Below are positions 1-8,707 of a stretch of DNA of 64,000 bases, in pieces (position 1 is the first letter of the stretch; every line of letters begins with the position of its first letter). The translations under genes were made by a program, and so were the position numbers. Below the pieces are notes generated by a model that was not told the origin of the DNA, did not search any database, and saw nothing but the letters and a program-made list of their open reading frames with translations. Source of the stretch: Nocardioides sp. (GTDB taxonomy: Bacteria; Actinomycetota; Actinomycetes; Propionibacteriales; Nocardioidaceae); the NCBI GenBank assembly GCA_030698375.1, contig JAUYLL010000129.1, positions 51,653 to 115,652 of the forward strand, written 5' to 3'.

Positions 1-13
1 TGTCTCCGTGTCG

Positions 14-29
14 GATCCCCGAGGGGATC
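14..29. terminator. Short hairpin at the 3' end of the acyl-CoA dehydrogenase gene
   Basis: GATCCCC at 14-20 and GGGGATC at 23-29 form an inverted repeat that reaches into the stop codon of the leftward gene (28-30). The usable stem is about six pairs with a four-base loop. There is no U tract. It may be a weak terminator or only a palindrome; the window edge hides what follows. Confidence 0.25.
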
Positions 30-1392
30 AGACCAGGAGGGCTCCTTCCGCGAGGCCGATCGCACGCAGGTCGCGGTACCACCGCTCGACCGGGTGCTCC
101 TTGACGAATCCGTGTCCCCCGAGCAGCTGGACGCCGTCGAGGCCGATCTGCATGCCCTTGTCGGCGCAGGCCTTGCGGGCCAGGGCGACCTCCCGGGAGA
201 AGTCCTTGCCCTGGGCAGCGCGGGCCGCGGCCCGGTAGGTGAGCAGGCGCATGGCCTGGAGCTCGATGGCGATGTTCGCGACCATGAAGGCCACCGACTG
301 GCGGTGCGCGATCGGCTCTCCGAACGCCTCCCGCTCCTTGACGTACGGAGTGACGTAGTCGAGGACCGCCTGGCCGGTGCCCACCGCGAGGGCGCACCAC
401 GCGAGGCGCGAGAGCCGGACGCACTCAAGGTACGTCGAGCCGTCCCGTGCCCCGAGGAGGTTCTCGGCCGGGACACGTACAGCGTCCAGGTGGAGCCGGG
501 TCAGTGCGGCGGCCCGTACCCCCATGGACGGGTCGGCCTCGATCCGCAGCCCGTCGGCCGAGGACTCGACGAGCACCAGGACCGGGACCCCGTCGAGCGA
601 GGCGCCCACAACGAAGAGCTCGGCGTCGGCACCGCGCGGGACGAGGGACTTCACGCCGTCGAGGACCAGGTCACCGCCGTCGATCCGTGCGGTGGTCGCG
701 GGGGACAGTGCGTCGAAGAGGACGGTGGGCTCGGCGAGCGCGAGGGCTGCAGCGGGCACCTCGTCTCCGGTGAAGGCGGGCAGGTAGGTCTGCTGCTGCT
801 GGTCGTTGCCCCACAGGGACAGCGCGGTGGCCACCGATCCGGAGGCCAGGGTCGCGACCGCGATGCCCATGTCGCCGCGTGCGAGCGCCTCGGAGACGAG
901 CACCCCGGCGACCGTGGACCGCTCCTCGGAGATGCCGCCGAGCGACTCCGGGACTCCCAGGGTGGGGATGCCGATCTCGAGGCTGGCCTGGAGCACGTCG
1001 GTCGGGGTGGCGCAGGCGTCGTCAGCCTCCGCAGCCGCGGGCCGGACGACCTCGGTGGCGAGCTCGCTGACGACGTCGACGAGCATCTGCTCGTCCTCAC
1101 CCGGTGTCAGGTCGAAGAGACCGGTGGGGTTCGCGGCGGGGACACGGACGCCGTCCGCGCCCTTGCTGCCCTTCCGGGCGAAGCTGCGGCTGGCAGCGCC
1201 GAGGGCCTTGAAGCCGCCACGGGTCGTGGTGAAGACGGCCTGCTCGGCCTGCTTGCGAAGGCCGAGCCGGTCGATCAGGGAGCTCTGGGCGACGACGCTG
1301 AGGGCGGCGACCGCGTAGCCGATCGGGTCGCGGGCCTCCTTCGACGCGAGGCCGTGCTTGCCGCCGGGACGGAGGCTCTTGGTCAGGGACAT
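28..1392 (-). CDS. Acyl-CoA dehydrogenase family protein
   Basis: Predicted FAD-dependent flavoprotein of 454 residues that should oxidise an acyl-CoA to the enoyl-CoA in fatty-acid breakdown. The middle and C-terminal domains of the family are clear: FGEPIAHRQSVAF near residue 360 and GGHGFVKEHPVERWYRD near 430. The C-terminal LAEG carries the Glu that aligns with the usual YEG catalytic base. About 90 residues precede the usual N-terminal helix bundle, and the common EPxxGSD flavin motif is altered (EPTVLFDA), so the substrate cannot be named. I chose the ATG at 1392 because the MSLTK start lies just after a 17-bp palindrome, and the upstream ATG at 1449 would read through that palindrome. 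The gene is a single unit read leftward. Confidence 0.85.
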   Translation of the reverse strand: MSLTKSLRPGGKHGLASKEARDPIGYAVAALSVVAQSSLIDRLGLRKQAEQAVFTTTRGGFKALGAASRSFARKGSKGADGVRVPAANPTGLFDLTPGEDEQMLVDVVSELATEVVRPAAAEADDACATPTDVLQASLEIGIPTLGVPESLGGISEERSTVAGVLVSEALARGDMGIAVATLASGSVATALSLWGNDQQQQTYLPAFTGDEVPAAALALAEPTVLFDALSPATTARIDGGDLVLDGVKSLVPRGADAELFVVGASLDGVPVLVLVESSADGLRIEADPSMGVRAAALTRLHLDAVRVPAENLLGARDGSTYLECVRLSRLAWCALAVGTGQAVLDYVTPYVKEREAFGEPIAHRQSVAFMVANIAIELQAMRLLTYRAAARAAQGKDFSREVALARKACADKGMQIGLDGVQLLGGHGFVKEHPVERWYRDLRAIGLAEGALLV

Positions 1393-1400
1393 GGAAGAAA

Positions 1401-1417
1401 TGTAACTCTGAGTTACA
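1401..1417. promoter_or_regulatory. Perfect palindrome, likely repressor operator
   Basis: TGTAACTCTGAGTTACA has two perfect 8-bp arms around one base and ends nine bases before the acyl-CoA dehydrogenase start codon. Size and symmetry fit a TetR-family operator overlapping the promoter or leader. Acyl-CoA dehydrogenase genes in actinobacteria are often under such repressors (family knowledge). The regulator is not adjacent in this window. Confidence 0.6.
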
Positions 1418-1516
1418 ACTGCTGTCACGCAAACCGGCCCGTGGCTCACGTCACGCCCGCCCCCACCGCCTGGGGCGACCCGGCAGACCTGGTCGGACGC
1501 AGCCCGCGTCCCCGCC

Positions 1517-1522
1517 TACGAT
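1517..1522 (+). promoter_or_regulatory. Putative -10 element of leaderless def
   Basis: TACGAT lies eight bases before the ATG of def at 1531, and there is no purine-rich Shine-Dalgarno sequence between them. This spacing would place the RNA start at or next to the start codon. Confidence 0.4.
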
Positions 1523-1530
1523 CGGGTGCC

Positions 1531-2157
1531 ATGCCTCGCACTCCTGCGCCGGACCCGCACACACCCCACGGCCCCCTGCCCGAGGGCGGGTCGGTCCGTC
1601 CGATCACCCGCTGGGGCGCCGACGTGATGCACCGACCTGCCCGCCCCGTGGTCGAGTTCGACGAGGACCTGCGTGCCCTCGCGGCAGACATGGTCGCCAC
1701 GATGTACGCCGCCGACGGCGTCGGACTGGCCGCGTGCCAGGTCGGTGTCGACCTGGCGCTCTTCGTCTTCGACTGCCCCGACGAGGACGGCCGCCGGCAC
1801 ATCGGAGTCGTGGCCAACCCGCGGGTGTCGCTTCCCGAGGGGCGCGATCGTCGCCTCGACGACGACGACGAGGGGTGCCTCTCCTACCCCGGCGCCTTCG
1901 TTCCCTGCGCCCGCCCCGACTTCGCGATCGTCGAGGGTGAGGGACTGGACGGTGAGCCGGTGCGCTACTCCGGCGACGGCCTCCTGGCCCGCTGCCTCCA
2001 GCACGAGACCGACCACACGCTCGGCACGGTCTTCGGCGACCGGCTGAACAAGCGGTCCCGCAAGCGGCTGGAGAAGCAGTGGCAGGACGCTACCGACTCC
2101 TACCCTCAGGGATGGCCCCTCGAGGGGGAGCAGCCGACGGTCAGCGACCGGCAGTGA
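1531..2157 (+). CDS. def: Peptide deformylase
   Basis: Removes the N-formyl group from nascent proteins in the cytoplasm. The 208-residue protein has all three family motifs: GVGLAACQ at 63-70, EGCLS at 114-118 with metal ligand Cys116, and QHETDH at 157-162 with ligands His158 and His162 and catalytic Glu159. An acidic run DDDD precedes motif 2. The ATG at 1531 is chosen because the protein then begins with a normal deformylase N-terminal extension and has a -10-like box eight bases upstream. Its 3' end overlaps the convergent TrmH gene by 17 bases. Length is slightly above the usual 165-195 residues owing to a 20-residue Pro-rich start. Confidence 0.95.
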   Translation: MPRTPAPDPHTPHGPLPEGGSVRPITRWGADVMHRPARPVVEFDEDLRALAADMVATMYAADGVGLAACQVGVDLALFVFDCPDEDGRRHIGVVANPRVSLPEGRDRRLDDDDEGCLSYPGAFVPCARPDFAIVEGEGLDGEPVRYSGDGLLARCLQHETDHTLGTVFGDRLNKRSRKRLEKQWQDATDSYPQGWPLEGEQPTVSDRQ

Positions 2158-2944
2158 CGTAGCAGGCGACCGCGGCCGCCGCGGCGACGTTGAGCGAGTC
2201 CACGCCGGGTCGCATCGGGATCACTGCACGCGCGGCTGCGCTCGTCTCCCACCGCGCGGAGAGGCCGTGACCCTCCCCGCCGAGGACCAGGGCGACGCGG
2301 TCCTGGCCGGCCACGGCCTCAGGCAGCGCGACCGCGTCGGGGGCGAGCGTGAGCGCGACCGTGGTGAAGCCGCGTGCGGCCAGGTCCTCCAGCGCGTCGT
2401 GCCAGTCCGGCAGACGGGTCCACGGGACCGCGAAGACGGCGCCCATCGCCACCTTGACCGCCCGCCGATAGAGCGGGTCGGCGCACCGCGGTGACAGCAG
2501 CACGGCGTCGATCCCCAGTGCAGCCGCGGACCGCAGGACGGCGCCGACATTCGTGTGGTCGACGATGTCCTCCAGGACCACCACCGTCCGGGCCTCGGCG
2601 AGGACCTCGTCGACCGTCGGCAACGGCGTACGGCGCAGGGACGCCAGCGCGCCACGGTGGACGTGGAAGCCGGTGACCTGCTCGGCGAGTGCCTCGTCGA
2701 CGACGTAGCAGGGCGCGTCGGTGGTCGCGAGGACGTCGGCGAGCCCGTCGAGCCAGCGGGGTGCCATCAACAGGGAGCGCACGGGATACCCGGCCTCGAC
2801 GGCCCGGCGCACCACCTTCTCGCCCTCCGCGAGGAAGAGCCCGTGCTCGGCCTCGAGGCTGCGGCGCAACTGGACGTCGCGCAGGTCCCGGTAGTCAGCC
2901 AGGCGTGGGTCGTCGGCGCCGTGCACCTCGACGAGGCGCGCCAC
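2141..2944 (-). CDS. TrmH/SpoU-family RNA 2'-O-methyltransferase
   Basis: A 267-residue SPOUT methyltransferase that should use S-adenosylmethionine to methylate a ribose in tRNA or rRNA. The N-terminal part (to about 115) resembles the substrate-binding domain of TrmH relatives. The knot domain shows motif 1 NVGAVLRSA at 132-140, motif 2 LGGEGHGL at 221-228 and motif 3 with PGVDSLNVAAA near 246-256. Start GTG at 2944 is two bases after the siroheme synthase stop codon (2946-2948), so the two genes are probably co-transcribed and translationally coupled. The target nucleotide cannot be read from the sequence. Confidence 0.9.
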   Translation of the reverse strand: MARLVEVHGADDPRLADYRDLRDVQLRRSLEAEHGLFLAEGEKVVRRAVEAGYPVRSLLMAPRWLDGLADVLATTDAPCYVVDEALAEQVTGFHVHRGALASLRRTPLPTVDEVLAEARTVVVLEDIVDHTNVGAVLRSAAALGIDAVLLSPRCADPLYRRAVKVAMGAVFAVPWTRLPDWHDALEDLAARGFTTVALTLAPDAVALPEAVAGQDRVALVLGGEGHGLSARWETSAAARAVIPMRPGVDSLNVAAAAAVACYVTAGR

Positions 2945-2945
2945 G

Positions 2946-4202
2946 TCAGGACTCCTCGGGACGCGCCAGAGCGACGACCTCACCGATGACGATGATCGCC
3001 GGCGCACGGAGACCGGAGGCCGTGAGGTCCTCCCCCAACCGGCCCAGCGTCGTGACCAGCTCCCGCTCCCCCGGCATCGTGCCCTCGCTGATCACGGCGG
3101 TGGGGGTGTCCGGTCCACGTCCGTGCTCGACGAGCGCAGCCGCGATCACGGCCGCGTTCTCGACGGCCATGAGCATCACGAGCGTCCCCCGCATCCGGGC
3201 CAGGGCGTCCCAGGCGACGAGGGACTCCGGGTGACCCGGAGGGAGGTGTCCGCTGACCACGGTGAAGTCGTGGGTCAGGCCACGGTGCGTGACCGGGATC
3301 CCTGCCCGTCCCGGGACCGCGATCGCGCTGGAGAGACCAGGGACGACAGTCACCGGAACGCCCGCCTCGCGGCAGGCCTGGATCTCCTCGAACCCGCGCC
3401 CGAACACGAAGTTGTCGCCGCCCTTGAGGCGCACCACCCGCTTGCCGGCCAGCGCGCGGTCGACGATGACCCGGTTGATCTCCTCCTGCGTGGCCGCGCG
3501 CCCCCGGGGCAGCTTCGCGACGTCGACCAGCTCGACGTCCGGCGCCAGCTCGCCGAGGAGCTCGCGCGGGGCCAGCCGGTCGGCGACGACCACGTCGGCC
3601 TCCGCGACCGCGCGGCGCGCGGCCAGCGTGACGAGGTCGGGATCGCCGGGCCCGCCGCCGACGAGGACGACGCCCGCCTCCCGGTGCTCCGCGCGCACGT
3701 CGACGAGCCCGTCCCGCAGGGCGGCCAGGATCTGGTCCCGGACACCAGCGGACCTTCGTGGCTCCCGGTTGCCGAGGACGGCGACGGTCATCCCGCCATA
3801 CCGGCCCGAGGCGGGGGTCCAGGCCGTGGCCTGCCGGCCGTCGTCACTGCGCACGCAGAAGATCCGGCGCTCCTCGGCAGCCGTGCTGACGGACGCGTTG
3901 ACCGCGGGGTCGTCGGTGGCGGCGATCACGTACCAGGCGCCGTCCAGGTCCTCGGCGGCAAAGCCACGCTCTGCCCAGGCGACCTCTCCCCCGTCGACGA
4001 GGCCCTGGATGGCCGGCGTCACGACCGGGGAGACGAGGTGGACCACCGCCCCGGCGGCGAGGAGCGCCGGGACGCGCCGCTGGGCGACGTGCCCTCCTCC
4101 GACGACGAGCACACGCTTCCCCTGCAACAGCAGTCCGACGGGATAGACACCTGGGTCGGCAGGGACGTCACGGTCGAGGGGTGCTCCGCCGGGCGTGTGC
4201 AT
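2946..4202 (-). CDS. cobA: Siroheme synthase: precorrin-2 dehydrogenase plus uroporphyrinogen-III C-methyltransferase
   Basis: A two-domain enzyme of 418 residues in siroheme synthesis, the cofactor of sulfite and nitrite reductases. The N-terminal domain has a Rossmann motif GGGHVAQRR at 35-43 and the AATDDPAVN stretch near 95-103, as in CysG-type dehydrogenase/ferrochelatase. The C-terminal domain has the SAM-binding signature GPGDPDLVTL at 184-193 and RLKGGDNFVFGRG at 258-270, which mark SUMT. The order is the same as in CysG, although actinobacteria often use separate proteins. The ATG at 4202 is chosen because the dehydrogenase domain starts soon after it. The TrmH gene follows directly. 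CysG is an alternative symbol. Confidence 0.9.
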   Translation of the reverse strand: MHTPGGAPLDRDVPADPGVYPVGLLLQGKRVLVVGGGHVAQRRVPALLAAGAVVHLVSPVVTPAIQGLVDGGEVAWAERGFAAEDLDGAWYVIAATDDPAVNASVSTAAEERRIFCVRSDDGRQATAWTPASGRYGGMTVAVLGNREPRRSAGVRDQILAALRDGLVDVRAEHREAGVVLVGGGPGDPDLVTLAARRAVAEADVVVADRLAPRELLGELAPDVELVDVAKLPRGRAATQEEINRVIVDRALAGKRVVRLKGGDNFVFGRGFEEIQACREAGVPVTVVPGLSSAIAVPGRAGIPVTHRGLTHDFTVVSGHLPPGHPESLVAWDALARMRGTLVMLMAVENAAVIAAALVEHGRGPDTPTAVISEGTMPGERELVTTLGRLGEDLTASGLRAPAIIVIGEVVALARPEES

Positions 4203-4518
4203 GCGGTCATTCTCCCCGTTCGAGACCGGAGGCGCGGACGGTGTCCGTGCCCGCTCATCGACTGGACAGGCGCGGTGACGTCCGCGCGCTCGACGAAGCC
4301 GTACCGCGCGACCTGGAAGGTGCAGCCGAGGTGCATCGGCGCGGCCCTCCCCGCACCGTGCGGCGCCCCTCCCGTCGCGCCGGAGCGGAAGTTCCCGGTG
4401 TGTCGGGACCCAGACTTGGCGTGCCCAGGGTTTCTTCGGGGAAGGGTTGCGGGTGTCGGCCCGGCCGTGACCGGTCCGGCACGACGCACCCGCTGTCCGT
4501 CCCACCAGGAGGAAAAGC
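4203..4518. other. Divergent intergenic region of 316 bases
   Basis: This region separates siroheme synthase (leftward) from the PEBP gene (rightward). AGGAGGA at 4507-4513 is a strong ribosome binding site for the latter. I see no cobalamin riboswitch core. On the minus strand a frame opening at 4336 begins MHLGCTFQVARYGFVERADV, behind GGGGAGGG, with C or G at almost every third codon position, but it runs on out of frame into siroheme synthase. It could be a leader peptide or chance. Confidence 0.5.
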
Positions 4519-5040
4519 ATGAGCCTCGACCGTCCCGTCTCCCCCGACCCCTACGAGCTGCTGCCGTCGGTGCCCTCGTTCACGGTGACCAGTGACGACG
4601 TGACCGAGGGGCAACCGCTCAAGGACGCCCAGGTCGCCTCGGGCGGGAACTCCTCGCCGCAGCTGAGCTGGAGTGGTGCACCCGAGGGGACCAAGAGCTT
4701 CGTGGTCACCTGCTTCGACCCCGACGCGCCCACCCCCTCGGGGTTCTGGCACTGGGTGCTGGTCGACCTTCCTGCCGACGCGACCTCACTCGACGCGGGG
4801 GCCGCGGCCGGGACGCTTCCCGGCGCCGCCTTCCACGTCCGCAACGACGGTGGCGAGCACGGGTTCATGGGCGCAGCGCCGCCCCAGGACGACCAGGTCC
4901 ACCGCTACTACTTCGTCGTCCACGCGGTGAAGGAGGAGACCCTCGGGGTCGACGACTCCGCGTCGCCGGCCGTGGTGTCGTTCAACCTGGCCTTCAAGAC
5001 ACTGGGACGGGCGATCCTGCACGGCACCTACCAGCACTGA
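4519..5040 (+). CDS. YbhB/YbcL family Raf kinase inhibitor-like (PEBP) protein
   Basis: A 173-residue phosphatidylethanolamine-binding-protein fold, probably cytoplasmic since no signal peptide is seen. Typical features are the [20 protein letters not shown] core (split here as DPDAPT and GFWHWVL near residues 72-85), the conserved [14 protein letters not shown] segment around 111-124, and HRYYFVVHA before the C-terminal helix. These build the small anion-binding pocket of the family. No substrate is established for bacterial members. AGGAGGA six bases before the ATG decides the start. The gene is monocistronic and converges on the Nudix gene. Confidence 0.9.
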   Translation: MSLDRPVSPDPYELLPSVPSFTVTSDDVTEGQPLKDAQVASGGNSSPQLSWSGAPEGTKSFVVTCFDPDAPTPSGFWHWVLVDLPADATSLDAGAAAGTLPGAAFHVRNDGGEHGFMGAAPPQDDQVHRYYFVVHAVKEETLGVDDSASPAVVSFNLAFKTLGRAILHGTYQH

Positions 5041-5079
5041 GACCAGCACCCAGCCGCGCGGTGACCGCCGCCCGAGTCC

Positions 5080-5580
5080 TCAGGAGCGCAGAGCGTGGTA
5101 TGCCGACGAGTCGAGCAGCTCGCTGACCAGCGTTGCCGCGCCCGGCGCCAGATCGAGGGCGCCGCGGCGGATGACCTCCGGGTCCACGAACACGATCTGG
5201 AGGCCCTCGCCGACGGTGATGTCAGCGTCGGTCAGGTCGGCACGGCCGATCCACACCCGCCAGTGGTCCGCCAGCCGCGGGTTGTCCTTCGGGGTGTGCC
5301 GGAAGGTGCGTGCCTGCCAGAGCAGCAAGCCTCGCGGGAGGTGCTCGGCGCCCAGACCGGTCTCCTCGCGGAGCTCCCGCCAGACGGCCGTCTCCCAGTC
5401 CTCGCCTGGATCGACGTGCCCACCGACCAAGCCCCACTGCAGGGGTGCCACCGGGGCGTGCTCGTCACGTTCCTGGAGGAGCAGCCACCCGCGTCCGTCC
5501 ACGAGGACCACGGTGGCGAGCCGACACTCCTGACCCGCGCAGTCGGCGGCGGACAGGCCGGCCTCTCCGTGCTCCGACAC
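5080..5580 (-). CDS. Nudix hydrolase
   Basis: A 166-residue hydrolase of nucleoside diphosphates linked to another moiety. The Nudix box GX5EX7REUXEEXGU is complete at residues 54-76, with G54, E60, R68, E69, E72, E73 and G75. LQWGLVGGHVDPGE and the preceding QERDEHAPV resemble enzymes that act on nucleotide sugars or oxidised nucleotides, but the substrate is not determined. The start is GTG at 5580. It is transcribed away from the catalase gene, and the 110 bases between them must contain both promoters. Confidence 0.9.
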   Translation of the reverse strand: MSEHGEAGLSAADCAGQECRLATVVLVDGRGWLLLQERDEHAPVAPLQWGLVGGHVDPGEDWETAVWRELREETGLGAEHLPRGLLLWQARTFRHTPKDNPRLADHWRVWIGRADLTDADITVGEGLQIVFVDPEVIRRGALDLAPGAATLVSELLDSSAYHALRS

Positions 5581-5594
5581 AGTGCCCCCGTTTC

Positions 5595-5637
5595 TTGATT
5601 CAATCCAGAACTGGTGTTTGAGTGGTCCCTCCGGGAC
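5595..5637. promoter_or_regulatory. Symmetric elements in the nudix-katA intergenic region
   Basis: Three small symmetric sequences sit here: TTGATTCAA (5595-5603), CCAGAACTGG (5605-5614, arms CCAG/CTGG) and the hairpin-like GTCCC TCC GGGAC (5625-5637). They lie between two divergent starts and could bind a redox regulator of the catalase. The identity of the regulator is not visible. Confidence 0.3.
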
Positions 5638-5690
5638 AGGCGGGGCAGCGACTCCGCACGGCCGCCCGACACCCGACCAGAGGAGAACAC

Positions 5691-7202
5691 ATGAATGACT
5701 CTCATCCGCAGGGTGGTTCCACCACCGCCACCGGCGCGCCCGCCGTCAGCGACCGCAACTCGCTGACCGTCGGCGCCAACGGTCCGATCCTCCTGCACGA
5801 CGTCCACATGGTCGAGCAGATGGCCCACTTCAACCGCGAGCGGGTACCGGAGCGCAACGTCCACGCGAAGGGCACCGGGGCGTTCGGCGTCTTCGAGACC
5901 ACCGAGGACGTCTCCCAGTACACCAAGGCCGCGCTCTTCCAGCCCGGCGTGAGCACCGACCTGCTCATCCGGTTCTCCACCGTGGCCGGGGAGCTCGGCT
6001 CGCCGGACACCTGGCGCGACCCGCGAGGCTTCGCGATCAAGTTCTACACCTCCGAGGGCAACTACGACCTCGTCGGGAACAACACCCCGGTCTTCTTCAT
6101 TCGCGACACGATGAAGTTCCCCCACTTCATCCGCAGCCAGAAGCGTCGCGGTGGCACCGGTCTACGCGACAACGACATGCAGTGGGACTTCTGGACCAAC
6201 AACCCCGAGTCGGCGCACCAGGTCACCTGGCTGATGGGTGACCGCGGCCTGCCCGCCAGCCTGCGGCAGATGCAGGGCTACGGCTCGCACACCTACATGT
6301 GGGTGAACGAAGCCGGTGAGCGGTTCTGGGTGAAGTACCACTTCAAGAGCCAGCAGGGCGTCAAGTGCCTGACGCAGGAGGCGGCGAACAAGATCGCCGG
6401 CGAGGACGCCGACTACCACCGCCGCGACCTGCGGGAGGCCATCGACCGGGGCGACTTCCCGCGGTGGGACCTGCACGTGCAGGTGATGCCGTACGAGGAC
6501 GCGAAGGACTACCGGTTCAACCCGTTCGACCTGACCAAGGTGTGGCCGCACGGCGACTACCCGCTGATCAAGGTCGGCACGATGACGCTGGACAAGAACC
6601 CCGAGAACTTCTTCGCCCAGGTCGAGCAGGCGGCGTTCGCACCGTCGACGGTCGTGCCCGGGGTCGGCTTCTCCCCCGACAAGATGCTGCTGGGCCGGAC
6701 GTTCGCGTACGCCGACACCCAGCGCTACCGGATCGGCCCCAACTATCTGCAGCTCCCGGTGAACCGGCCGCGGGTCGAGGGGCACAACACCTACCAGTTC
6801 GACGGTCCGATGGCCTACGACCACACCGGCGACCAGCCGGTCTACGCCCCCAACTCCTACGACCGCGGCTACGCGGACCACGAGGGCCCGGTCGACGACG
6901 GTTGGGCGACCGACGGCGAGATGGTGCGCTCGGCGTACGCCCTGCACGCCGAGGACGACGACTTCTCGCAGCCGCGGGCGCTCGTCAACGAGGTGTGGGA
7001 CGACGGCGAGCGTGAGCGCTTCGTCGGCAACGTGGCGGGCCACATCCTCGGCGGGGTGAAGCCGGAGACGCTCCCCCGCGTCCTGCAGTACTGGAAGAAC
7101 GTCGACGAGGAGATCGGCAAGCGGATCGAGGCAGCGGTCTCCGAGGGCCAGGCCGAGGAGCCGGCTCCGCACCCGACCGAGCCCGAGGGCGTCATCGGCT
7201 GA
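5691..7202 (+). CDS. katA: Monofunctional heme catalase
   Basis: Breaks down hydrogen peroxide to water and oxygen. At 503 residues it is a small-subunit (clade 3-like) catalase. Catalytic His58 lies in [18 protein letters not shown], the catalytic Asn in [13 protein letters not shown] (130-131), and the proximal heme ligand Tyr340 in [14 protein letters not shown]. No signal peptide is present, so it is cytoplasmic. AGAGGAG at about 5680 supports the ATG at 5691. The gene is single, with a strong hairpin 23 bases after the stop codon. Many actinobacteria place a Fur-type regulator next to catalase; none is adjacent here. Confidence 0.97.
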   Translation: MNDSHPQGGSTTATGAPAVSDRNSLTVGANGPILLHDVHMVEQMAHFNRERVPERNVHAKGTGAFGVFETTEDVSQYTKAALFQPGVSTDLLIRFSTVAGELGSPDTWRDPRGFAIKFYTSEGNYDLVGNNTPVFFIRDTMKFPHFIRSQKRRGGTGLRDNDMQWDFWTNNPESAHQVTWLMGDRGLPASLRQMQGYGSHTYMWVNEAGERFWVKYHFKSQQGVKCLTQEAANKIAGEDADYHRRDLREAIDRGDFPRWDLHVQVMPYEDAKDYRFNPFDLTKVWPHGDYPLIKVGTMTLDKNPENFFAQVEQAAFAPSTVVPGVGFSPDKMLLGRTFAYADTQRYRIGPNYLQLPVNRPRVEGHNTYQFDGPMAYDHTGDQPVYAPNSYDRGYADHEGPVDDGWATDGEMVRSAYALHAEDDDFSQPRALVNEVWDDGERERFVGNVAGHILGGVKPETLPRVLQYWKNVDEEIGKRIEAAVSEGQAEEPAPHPTEPEGVIG

Positions 7203-7224
7203 CGCAGTAGCCCCACCCGGGGAC

Positions 7225-7261
7225 GGGGAGGACACCGCCACCCGCCGGCGGCGTCCTCCCC
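7225..7261 (+). terminator. Hairpin terminator after katA
   Basis: GGGGAGGACACCGCC (7225-7239) pairs with GGCGGCGTCCTCCCC (7247-7261) in a 15-base stem with one mismatch and a seven-base loop. No U run follows, as is common in actinobacterial terminators. Confidence 0.75.
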
Positions 7262-7339
7262 GTCGTCGCATTCGGCCACGGACGCCCCCCGAAGTCGCTA
7301 GCGTCGGGATCGACCCGTCTTCGACGTCAGGGAGATGTC

Positions 7340-7936
7340 ATGTCCAACAGCGCGACCCCGTCCATGCCCGGCAGCCTGCTCGACCGCTTCCTCGCCCGCC
7401 TTCTCGACGGGGTGCTCCTCGCCGTCGTCGTCTGGGGGATCGTCGCGACGCTGTTCACGTCGATCCTCATCGGCGGAGGGCTCGGCTACGGCAGCGGCGC
7501 CTACTTCGTGCTCGGCACGCTGGTCGCCCTCGCCGGCCTGGCGATCAACTTCGGGTACTACATCTTCCTCGAGACGCGTCAGGGGCAGACGCTCGGCAAG
7601 ATGGTGATGAAGCTCCGGGTCCAGGGCCCGGACGGCCAGCACCCCACCGTCGGCCAGTCGCTGCGGCGCAACGCCTTCATGGCCGTCGGCGTCGTGGGCA
7701 CCGTCGCGGGCGACATCCTCGGAGTGATCCCCGTCGTCGGGGGCTTCCTGGGCGGCCTGGTCTCGGCGCTCATCGGGCTCGCGGGCCTCGCGCTCGTGAT
7801 CTACATCGCCTACACGATCAACGAGGACTCGACCGCGCGGCAGGGATGGCACGACAAGTTCGCCGGTGGCACCCGTGTCCTCAAGGAGCAGCCGGAGGCC
7901 GTGTCCAGCCCGCCGGTGACGCCGCCGGCGACCTGA
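7340..7936 (+). CDS. RDD family membrane protein
   Basis: A 198-residue integral membrane protein. The opening RFLARLLDGVLL (residues 16-27) carries the Arg and Asp pair that defines the RDD domain. Two hydrophobic spans follow (about 24-46 and 57-75), then the conserved GQTLGKMVMKLRV loop and two more hydrophobic stretches. ARQGWHDKFAGGTRVL near the end is also typical. The function of the family is unsettled; some members take part in ion transport. ATG at 7340 is preceded by GGGAG. It stands alone between the catalase and a leftward cluster. Confidence 0.85.
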   Translation: MSNSATPSMPGSLLDRFLARLLDGVLLAVVVWGIVATLFTSILIGGGLGYGSGAYFVLGTLVALAGLAINFGYYIFLETRQGQTLGKMVMKLRVQGPDGQHPTVGQSLRRNAFMAVGVVGTVAGDILGVIPVVGGFLGGLVSALIGLAGLALVIYIAYTINEDSTARQGWHDKFAGGTRVLKEQPEAVSSPPVTPPAT

Positions 7937-7942
7937 CCGACC

Positions 7943-8707
7943 TCACTGCAGGACGAAGCTGACCAGCGCGATCGTCCCGACCACGATGATCACGCCCCGA
8001 AGCAGCGCCGGTGGCAGCCGCCGGCCCACGCCCGCGCCGATCTGCCCACCGACGACCGACCCTGCGGCCAGGAGCGCGACGATCGTCCAGTCGACCTCGG
8101 CGACCACGACGAAGACCACGGCTGCGACCCCGTTGACCGTCGCGGCGAGCACGTTCTTGGCTGCGTTGTTGCGCTGCATGGTCTCGTGCAAGCCGATGCC
8201 GAGGACGGCCATGAGCAGCACGCCCTGCGCGGCACCGAAGTAGCCGCCGTACACCCCGGTGAGGAGCACCAGCACCCACACCCACCAGGACCCGTGCGCC
8301 GGGGTAGCGCGGTCGGGCACCGCCCGGGCAGAGACCCACGTCTTGATGCGCGGTTGGAGCGCCACCAGGACCACGCCGAGACCGATGAGCACGGGTACGA
8401 CGGACCGGAAGGCCTCGTCGGGGAGCACCAGCAGCAGCACGGCCCCCGCGACGCCGCCGAGCAGTGACGCGGAGCCGAGGACGAGGATGCGCCGCCGCTG
8501 GCCGGCCAGCTCGCGGCGGTAGCCGACGGCGCCCGACACCGATCCCGGGAAGAGACCGATGTTGTTGGAGACGTTCGCGGTCACCGGCGGGACTCCGAAC
8601 GCCAGGAGGGTCGGGAACGTCACTAGCGTCCCCGACCCCACCACGGTGTTGATCGTGCCGGCCGCCACCCCTGCGAGGAGGACGACCGTCATCTCGAGCA
8701 GGCTCAC
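7943..8707 (-). CDS. TauE/SafE family sulfite exporter-like permease
   Basis: A 254-residue membrane protein with about eight hydrophobic segments. The paired domain structure of TauE/SafE is visible: the first repeat has GTINTVVGSGTLVTFP near residue 17 and the second has GGYFGAAQGVLLMAVL near 154, followed by NNAAKNVLAA. Members export sulfite, sulfoacetate or other organosulfur anions; the substrate here is unknown. Its ATG overlaps the stop codon of the SPFH gene (8704-8707), so it is the last gene of the NfeD-SPFH-TauE unit. This coupling to membrane-microdomain genes gives no clear hint of substrate. Confidence 0.85.
   Translation of the reverse strand: MSLLEMTVVLLAGVAAGTINTVVGSGTLVTFPTLLAFGVPPVTANVSNNIGLFPGSVSGAVGYRRELAGQRRRILVLGSASLLGGVAGAVLLLVLPDEAFRSVVPVLIGLGVVLVALQPRIKTWVSARAVPDRATPAHGSWWVWVLVLLTGVYGGYFGAAQGVLLMAVLGIGLHETMQRNNAAKNVLAATVNGVAAVVFVVVAEVDWTIVALLAAGSVVGGQIGAGVGRRLPPALLRGVIIVVGTIALVSFVLQ

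Noticed and set aside
1429..1449. ATG at 1449 as start of the acyl-CoA dehydrogenase
   Set aside because: The added 19 residues would be encoded by the operator palindrome and look non-coding.
4110..4150. Run of Cys codons in an alternative frame (resembling a polycysteine attenuator peptide)
   Set aside because: It lies inside the siroheme synthase coding region, not upstream of it, and comes from CTG/TTG-rich Leu codons read in another frame.
4203..4518. Cobalamin riboswitch before siroheme synthase
   Set aside because: No B12-box or conserved core is visible on either strand.
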